In this document: positions 58,308 through 64,000 of the stretch, in pieces
Layout: each line of letters begins with the position of its first letter
Position numbering within the stretch: the first letter of the stretch is position 1
DNA from: Camellia lanceoleosa
Taxonomy: Eukaryota > Streptophyta > Magnoliopsida > Ericales > Theaceae
Assembly: GCA_025200525.1 (NCBI GenBank)
Contig: CM045758.1
Location: 164,698,261-164,762,260, forward strand
Direction: 5' to 3'
DNA length: 64,000 bases
Program-made: the position numbers and the translations under genes
Notes under the pieces: generated by a model
Told to the model about the DNA's origin: nothing
Database searches by the model: none
What the model saw: only the letters and a program-made list of their open reading frames with translations

Positions 58308-61300
58308 ATGAGGAACAAAAGTAAGCAATACCATTCCCGTTTCTGCTTTTCAATCATAATGTGATCACCGATATATACATCCACCTTCTGGTTTTCGGAT
58401 TTGAATTTGTAAACATAGATGTTTTCGGAATTGATTTTGTAAACACAGATGATGTGAACATTCCCATTAGTGTTGATTACTGGGTAAACTTACATTAGTA
58501 GACACTGATGTAAACATTCACATCAGTGTATAATGATGTGAATGTTCACATTACTGTCACTGTTGATATTATTGATTGTTGATGTCCACAGAACCCCCAA
58601 ACTTCACTCAACAATGTGATGGAATATGATGTAAATATTCACATTGTGACATCAATGTCAGACTTGTTTGTGTTGTTGGGTGTTGTTAGTTCTCCCTTTT
58701 GATTTTTAGCAAATTATAACATAATGTAATCACCCATATAAACATTTACATTGCCCTGTAACTGTTGTTGTTTTCAGAATTGATTTTGTAAACATAGATG
58801 ATGTGAACATTCACATTAGTATTGATTACTGGGTAAACTTACATTAGTAGACACTGATGTGAACATTCACATCAGTGTATAACAATGCGAATGTTCACAT
58901 TACTGTCACTATTGATATTGTTGATTGTTGATGTCCATAGAACCCCCAATCTTCACTCAACAATGTGATAGAATATGATGTAAATATTCACATTGTCACA
59001 TCAATGTCATACTTGTTTGTGTTGTAGGGTGTTGTTTGGTGCTGTTGGTTCCACTCTTTCATTTTTAGCCAATTATAACATAATGTGATCACCCATGTAA
59101 ACATTTACATTGCCCTATAACTTTTGTTGTTTTTGGAATTGATTTTGCAAACATAGATGATGTAAACATTCACAGTACTATACTGGGTAAACTAACATTA
59201 GTATACACTGATGTGAATGTTGAGATTACTGTCACTGTTGATTGTTGAATGTTGTTTGGTGCTTTTGGTTCCATTCTCTGTTTTTCAGCCAATTAAATGT
59301 TCTTATTTGAACACCCAGGTCTTCCCCATAGATTTGATGGCAAGCGAAAGAGAGGGGAATCCCGTGCCAAAGCCAAACCTAATCAAATAGCTGTTCCTGA
59401 AGAAGTGAACATGAAAAAAGTTAACTACCAGTCAAATTTAACTAGATTGGTCAAACTGTTAAAGGATACCAAATTTACAAGTGGCCAATTGAAGTGCCTT
59501 AGAAAAACACCGTTTTTGCCATTATTTGACTACTTGATCAGTAATGAAGTCGACCTCAACCACTGCATGAAATATGATGATGTCATTGTACATATAGTGC
59601 AGACATTCAAGCCATCTAGTGGGAGGTTTTACATTGGGGATAAGAACATCCAGATTTTTAGAAACGATGTATCACTGATTTTTGGGGTGGGCTGCGGCAC
59701 CAAGTTGATGGACCTCTCTTATGGTGCAAAACCAACAACCGGCATCATACACCGGATGTGCAAGGATGTTAGTTGGTTAAGTGCTACCAAAATACGAGAA
59801 ATTCTGAGTGAAGCATTAAAGGGCGCCAAGAAACAAGACAATGAAAAGGTCGCAAGATTAGTTTGTATGTATGCATGCGTCAAGTTATTCTTCTCTACGT
59901 CCAGAGAAACAATTGGATGGGCTTTCTACTCATACATGGACCCATTAGACAACATGATTGAGTATGATTGGGCTAAAAGCATCCGAGCAACCCTGATGGG
60001 TTCATTAGGCCAAAACTGTGGAAAACCAAGACGAATAACCGGATGTGTGATGTTGTTAATGGTAAATCTCATAAAACTTATTCTGTATTTAATATGAACA
60101 TTACTGATGTGAATGTTCACATTACTGGGCAATGGGGTGGAATGTCACGTCTCAAACTCGCCCCTAAAAGTTTGGGCATGACCTATTCAGAACCGGACAC
60201 TTAACCTGATATACAAAATACATGGGGCTTGAACGGAAGCATTTAACAACATAAATTAATCTAAATAAAAGAACTACATCCATTGAGCGACCAATATCAT
60301 GCTAGGATTACAAACAAAACATAAGGCAGATAAACATACAGTGACGTGCATCAGAAAATTTAGCTATGTACATATATATATACAAACCCAACCCTTAAGA
60401 TTGGGCGTAACAAAACATGGAAAGGTGAAGGGATTATATACACTTCAACCTTAGACAGACAATCAGGGTGCGAAACCAAAAGCTTAGCAAAACCCCATAA
60501 AATGAGCTGCCTTCACTTAAGTGCCTGGACACTCTAAGGTTGACAAAGAGAAACGGATGCCATGGGTTAAAACTGACCTCCAGGTGGAGTGCCTACAGAA
60601 ATAGACATAACACAAAATGAGTCAAGCTCAGTGAATAGTAGTACGAAAACAATTTAACAATTAACTTGAATTACAATGTACATGAATAAGGGCGGAGGAC
60701 ATATAGTTAGCTTTATCCTGTAATTATTTTCAGAATGGCCTTAGGCCTAAACTTATACAGAATGGTTTTCAGCCCTTAAACAGAACGGTATTAAGCCCTT
60801 AAACAGACGGCATTAAGCCCTTTTCATGCATGTATGAACTCAAGAGGTAGCACGCACGGATTCTAGAGGTGACTCGCATGGCAGCACTTAGTTCCATGCA
60901 GCACTTTGTTTCATACTAACAGATCATACATAATGGTCATAGGCCCAGATGTCACAAATTGGCCATAGGCCTCATAGATGTTACAGAACAGCCATAGGCC
61001 TCATAACTTTCACAGAACGGCCATAGGCCTTATAACTTTCACATCGGCTTTAAGCCCAGTTCACATATGTATGGACTCAAGAGGTGGCTCGTACGGATTC
61101 TAGAGGTGACTCGCATAGCAGCACTTAGTTCCGTGCAACACTTTGTTCCATATCAGAAAATATTAGGTATTTAAGACCGAACAATTCATATCATGTCACA
61201 GTGTGAATGGAACAATAAATAGGACGGAATAACCTCATGGTTTATTGCAAGTTAACATAATCGTCTTACGAATATCAGAACATTAACAATATTCATTAAC

Positions 61301-64000
61301 ATAAGACACATATATTATTAGTCTCAGAGTTATACAGAGGTACACAGATTCTTCCAATCATTCACATGAGTTAACATAGCTAGTTTGCGTTTAACAGAGT
61401 GTTAATGATGATTATTAACAAATGGAACAATTTCAGAGATACATAAATACCATAATTCCATAATGCACATACATTCCATTTGCTTGTCATGAATCAATAC
61501 TGCTAACTCGCAAATAACAGAATGTTAACATTAACTGTCAACAGTAAACAATGTATAACTCAATGATACGTTTAGATTTCCTCATGGTTCATTGTAGATC
61601 GGCATTCTTGTCTTGCAATTAGCAGAACGTTAATATTAATGATAATCCGAAAGTAAAGGTACCATTACATTAATAAGTCAGAACAATTCGCACCATAACA
61701 TGAGTCACGTAACAATGTTACTGATACTTTCTTTCTATTAACCAACTTCACAGTGTTAATAGTTTGCATGCAATTCTTATACGGAATCATAGGTAGTTTA
61801 TAGGTTGGTACATTAACGATAATCATTAACCTTAACTAGAATACAGAGTAGGTTCAGCATCGTACCGATGTACGCCAAAATCTTTCAATGTTCACACCGA
61901 TTCCCAATCAACATAAAGTTAACATAACTACTTGTGAAAAGCAGAGCATTAATAAAAAAAATTATTAACAGTAATCAAATGTGCGATTACAGTACTATTA
62001 CTCACAATGCCATAGCGGTGCGCTTGCCCTCCTGGGTTATGACCTATATATGTGCATAACGTATACATTAGTTCTTTTTTTTCTTTCTTTCATTATTTCC
62101 TGCATCATTTACTTCGAACGAATTTACAGGCATCTTAGGGACATCAAACACATATTTCAAAAATACCAGAGGGTTAAGCATGCAAAACGGAGCGAACAAA
62201 ATTTTACAACTTGGGCCGCACGTGCGGCTGTGAGCCCCGCACGTGCGGCAGTGATCCCCACACGTGCGGCGATTCTGGGCAGTGCAGTCCGAAATTTCCA
62301 AACAAATACATTTTTGGTGAGTATTCTTGAGGCTCAAAATAGATCTTTTAATTATTAAAACATGGGTCAAAAATCATGTAAATAGAAGCTACAACATAGA
62401 TCAATCTACATACAATTTGGATCTTTAATCTTAACTCACAAACACAACTCAACTTCGTAATATTCCCATCTTCACATACACATAGACATATATACCTACA
62501 TGGTCATTTATCTACATAACCAAGTTCAAGGATCTTAATTGAAGAAATGAGATGTGATTCCCACTAGATAATTCAATGAAACTCCAAATCAACCAACTCA
62601 AGAAACGTTATTCTAATTAATCATTTAACACATGCTTGTTCCATATTATAAACCCTAACTTGCATAACATAAGGAATTCCTACTCAATTATCAAAGAGAG
62701 GGTCCATTGGAATGAATTATACATACCTTAAATTAGAATCTTTATAACCCCTTTTAATTTCTTAATCTTCCTCCTTGATGAACTCCCTCACAAACCCTTC
62801 TCCTCTCTAATTCTCTCTCTCTCAGGAGATATTTGTATAAGGCTCCAAGTCAAAGAGTTAAAATATGCACACACACACACACACATACACACACACACAT
62901 ATATATATATATATAGTTGAATAAGATGAAATTTAATCAATTTAATCATCCCAAATCAAATTTTCACAAAAATGCTTATTATGACTTAAAAATTATGCTG
63001 ATCTCAAATGTAAAATAAATTTCAGATTATCAAGCCTTTAAGGCGTTCAATTTCTAATCTGAACATTATAATTGTGACAGATATTTTTCTTATTAACAGA
63101 TATACATCCATAAACATAAGATTCACTTCATTAAACTTACTTTCACATAAAATTTTACAATAAGTATTTAGATGCACAGAATAAGGGACCGAAAGTGTAT
63201 CAGGAAATATGTACGAGGGTCGGGTTATTACATGGAAGTTGACATCAATGATGTAAACATTCACATTACTGTTCAGTAATGCACAAACACACATTAGTAG
63301 ACACTGCTGTAAACATTCACATCAGTGTAGATTGATGTGATGGTAGCACCAAAACAAATTTGGAACATTTACATTACTAGGCAATGGTGTGGAAGTTGAC
63401 ATCAATAATGTGAACATTCACATTACTGTTCAGTAATGTATAAACACACATTATTAGCTACTGGTGTAAACATTCACATCAGTCTTAACTGATGTAAACA
63501 TTCACATTACTGGCCACTGGTGTAAACATTCACATCAGTGTTAATTGATGTGAACATTCATATTACTGACATTTGTTATTTGTTTCAGTATTGGTTGTGT
63601 GAACATATAACAATCTTACAACCCCGCAACCCCAATGCCATTCCACGATGTGTAAAGTGGGACCTCACAGCCTTACATAGCAACATGAAGTCCATATCTT
63701 TGGCTAAGCTTAGTTTAAATGAGATAGAAGTACAACCAAAAATATTGTGCCCATTCACATAGTGAGACAAGGAACTATCTAACTAACATAATGTCTCTAA
63801 CTGCAGGTATATGGCGGCGAGCTAATGGCATCCCCAACTAAAGCGAACATGTACCATCAAACAAAATTGAATGTGGAGCCCAAACCTGAGATTTTGTCAA
63901 GTACACCAGCAAAGAAAGATGAAAGCAAAAATAGTCAACGCAGTGACGACAAGGATGGATTTTCTGTCGATGCAATAGAACTGAATGAAGTTGGACATGA
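58308..64000 (+). CDS. Multi-exon gene, DUF1985/Ulp1-protease-associated (PMD-like) N-terminal domain, continues past window
   Basis: Exon 1 58,308-58,320 (ATG AGG AAC AAA A, donor GTAAGC), exon 2 59,319-60,061 (acceptor CACCCAG, donor GTAAAT), exon 3 63,589-63,729 (acceptor TTTCAG, donor GTACAA), exon 4 from 63,807 (acceptor CTGCAG) open to the window end. The splice phases join without a stop. Exon 2 encodes a basic start (GKRKRGESRAKAK), then YIGDKNIQIFRNDVSLIFGV, VARLVCMYACVKLFFST and YDWAKSIRATLMGSLGQ. Exon 3 gives YWLCEHITILQPRNPNAIPR, a pattern of plant proteins often fused to Ulp1-like cysteine proteases and often carried by Mutator-like elements. No protease domain lies in the window. 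All exons are open, unlike every other coding region here, but it may still be a TE-carried gene. Confidence 0.6.
58423..59290. repeat. About 355-bp tandem repeat (2.5 copies) in intron 1
   Basis: GAATTGATTTTGTAAACA begins copies at about 58,428, 58,777 and 59,137 (spacing 349 and 360). Within each, GATGTGAACATTCACATTAG-type words recur several times, many of them palindromic (GTGAATGTTCAC). The intron spans 58,321-59,318. Confidence 0.85.
60138..60142. other. Target-site duplication (left) of solo LTR
   Basis: TGGAA, repeated exactly at 63,233-63,237. Removing the insert restores GGCAATGGxGTGGAAGTTGAC, which matches 63,381-63,400. Confidence 0.9.
60725..61065. repeat. Hairpin minisatellite GGCCATAGGCC in solo LTR
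   Basis: Units of about 30 bases such as ACAGAACGGCCATAGGCCTC, with near-palindromic GGCCATAGGCC or GGCCTTAGGCC. Two longer blocks with ACTCAAGAGGTxGCxCG / ATTCTAGAGGTGACTCGCAT (60,838-60,900 and 61,073-61,140) flank them. Confidence 0.8.
62213..62270. repeat. CCGCACGTGCGG palindrome cluster in solo LTR
   Basis: Three copies (GCCGCACGTGCGGC, CCCGCACGTGCGGC and CCCACACGTGCGGC) at about 22-base spacing. The 12-base core CCGCACGTGCGG is perfectly self-complementary and contains the G-box CACGTG. Confidence 0.9.
62868..62917. repeat. AC/AT compound microsatellite
   Basis: (AC)n interrupted once, then (AT)n, about 50 bases. Confidence 0.95.
63233..63588. repeat. 157-bp tandem repeat in intron 2
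   Basis: TGGAAGTTGACATCAATGAT (63,233) and TGGAAGTTGACATCAATAAT (63,390) start two copies, each rich in GATGTAAACATTCACATTAC words. These match the words in intron 1. Confidence 0.85.

Larger units (their letters stand above)
60143..63232 (-). mobile_element. Solo LTR, 3.09 kb, Tekay/Del-like, in intron 2 of the gene
   Basis: Minus strand starts TGTAATAACCCGACCCTCG and ends GAGTTTGAGACGTGACA. Exact 5-base TGGAA duplication flanks it. No coding region. Minus-strand TACTATTCACTGAGCTTGAC...TCTGTAGGC (near 60,600-60,650) corresponds to the tract at 41,655-41,706 in the other solo LTR. AT and AC microsatellites (62,868-62,917) lie in its 5' part on that strand. Full element probably lost by LTR-LTR recombination. 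Confidence 0.85.

Noticed and set aside
59297..59318. ATG at 59,297 as gene start
   Set aside because: A better start is the ATG at 58,308, spliced in phase to 59,319 after a C-rich leader; the bases before 59,319 look like an intron end.
61981..62358. 125-codon ORF with Ala-rich repeat
   Set aside because: The repeat is the CCGCACGTGCGG palindrome cluster; it lies in a solo LTR with no coding role.

Overview
The window is a stretch of plant (very probably eudicot) nuclear DNA made almost entirely of nested transposable elements, with one fragmented gene of a TE-linked plant family at the right edge. Evidence for a plant: a Ty3/gypsy Tat/Ogre-type polyprotein with a second (plant 'archaeal-type') RNase H, antisense plant-mobile-domain (PMD, MAIN-like) genes, a Ty1/copia element with a tRNA-iMet primer site, 5S-rRNA-bearing Cassandra TRIM units, a Harbinger/ALP1-like transposase, and GT-AG introns. 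No bacterial or organellar gene, tRNA gene or CRISPR array is visible. All names rest on motifs read by eye; no database search was run.

Left two thirds (1-42,468): a pile of Tat-type elements. Their LTRs start TGTAGACACCCC, follow a purine tract AAAGAGGGGCAAC, and where complete end GTCTACA. Element A (1-about 6,896) supplies a 3' region with an antisense PMD pseudogene, two families of tandem repeats and a rearranged LTR. A truncated LTR (8,454-11,217) and a complete LTR (11,381-15,258) follow. The LTR at 11,381 leads into the best preserved element, B: gag-protease-RT-RNase H-aRNH-integrase at 15,300-22,432 in one orientation with stops and two frameshifts, then a long 3' region with a six-exon antisense PMD gene (27,922 back to 25,122). 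Element C (28,790-42,468) interrupts B's 3' region. It keeps only scraps of pol and its own repeat-rich 3' region. Its right LTR was hit by a 2.6 kb solo LTR (39,503-42,106). Minus-strand gag pieces at 6,897-8,453 and 42,469-43,260, with an LTR at 43,439-44,040, look like the older element into which much of this pile was inserted.

Right third: AT-rich DNA with tandem repeats (44,041-46,602). Next is a Ty1/copia element on the minus strand (46,608-54,115, target duplication GTTGG). Its leader carries a tandem array of seven Cassandra LTRs (51,051-53,428, target duplication GAACT). More AT-rich DNA and a decayed Harbinger transposase (57,115 back to about 55,650) follow. Last is a multi-exon gene (58,308 to beyond 64,000) resembling the DUF1985/Ulp1-protease-associated family. 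Its introns are filled with a palindromic ACATTCACAT-type repeat, and one intron holds a 3.09 kb solo LTR (60,143-63,232, target duplication TGGAA).

Every coding region except possibly the last gene carries stops or frameshifts, so the elements look inactive. The most notable structures are the intron-containing antisense PMD gene inside a retrotransposon, the 3' regions in which related elements carry unrelated tandem repeats at the same place, the Cassandra multimer with a single target duplication, and two solo LTRs whose sequences differ but whose palindromic architecture matches.
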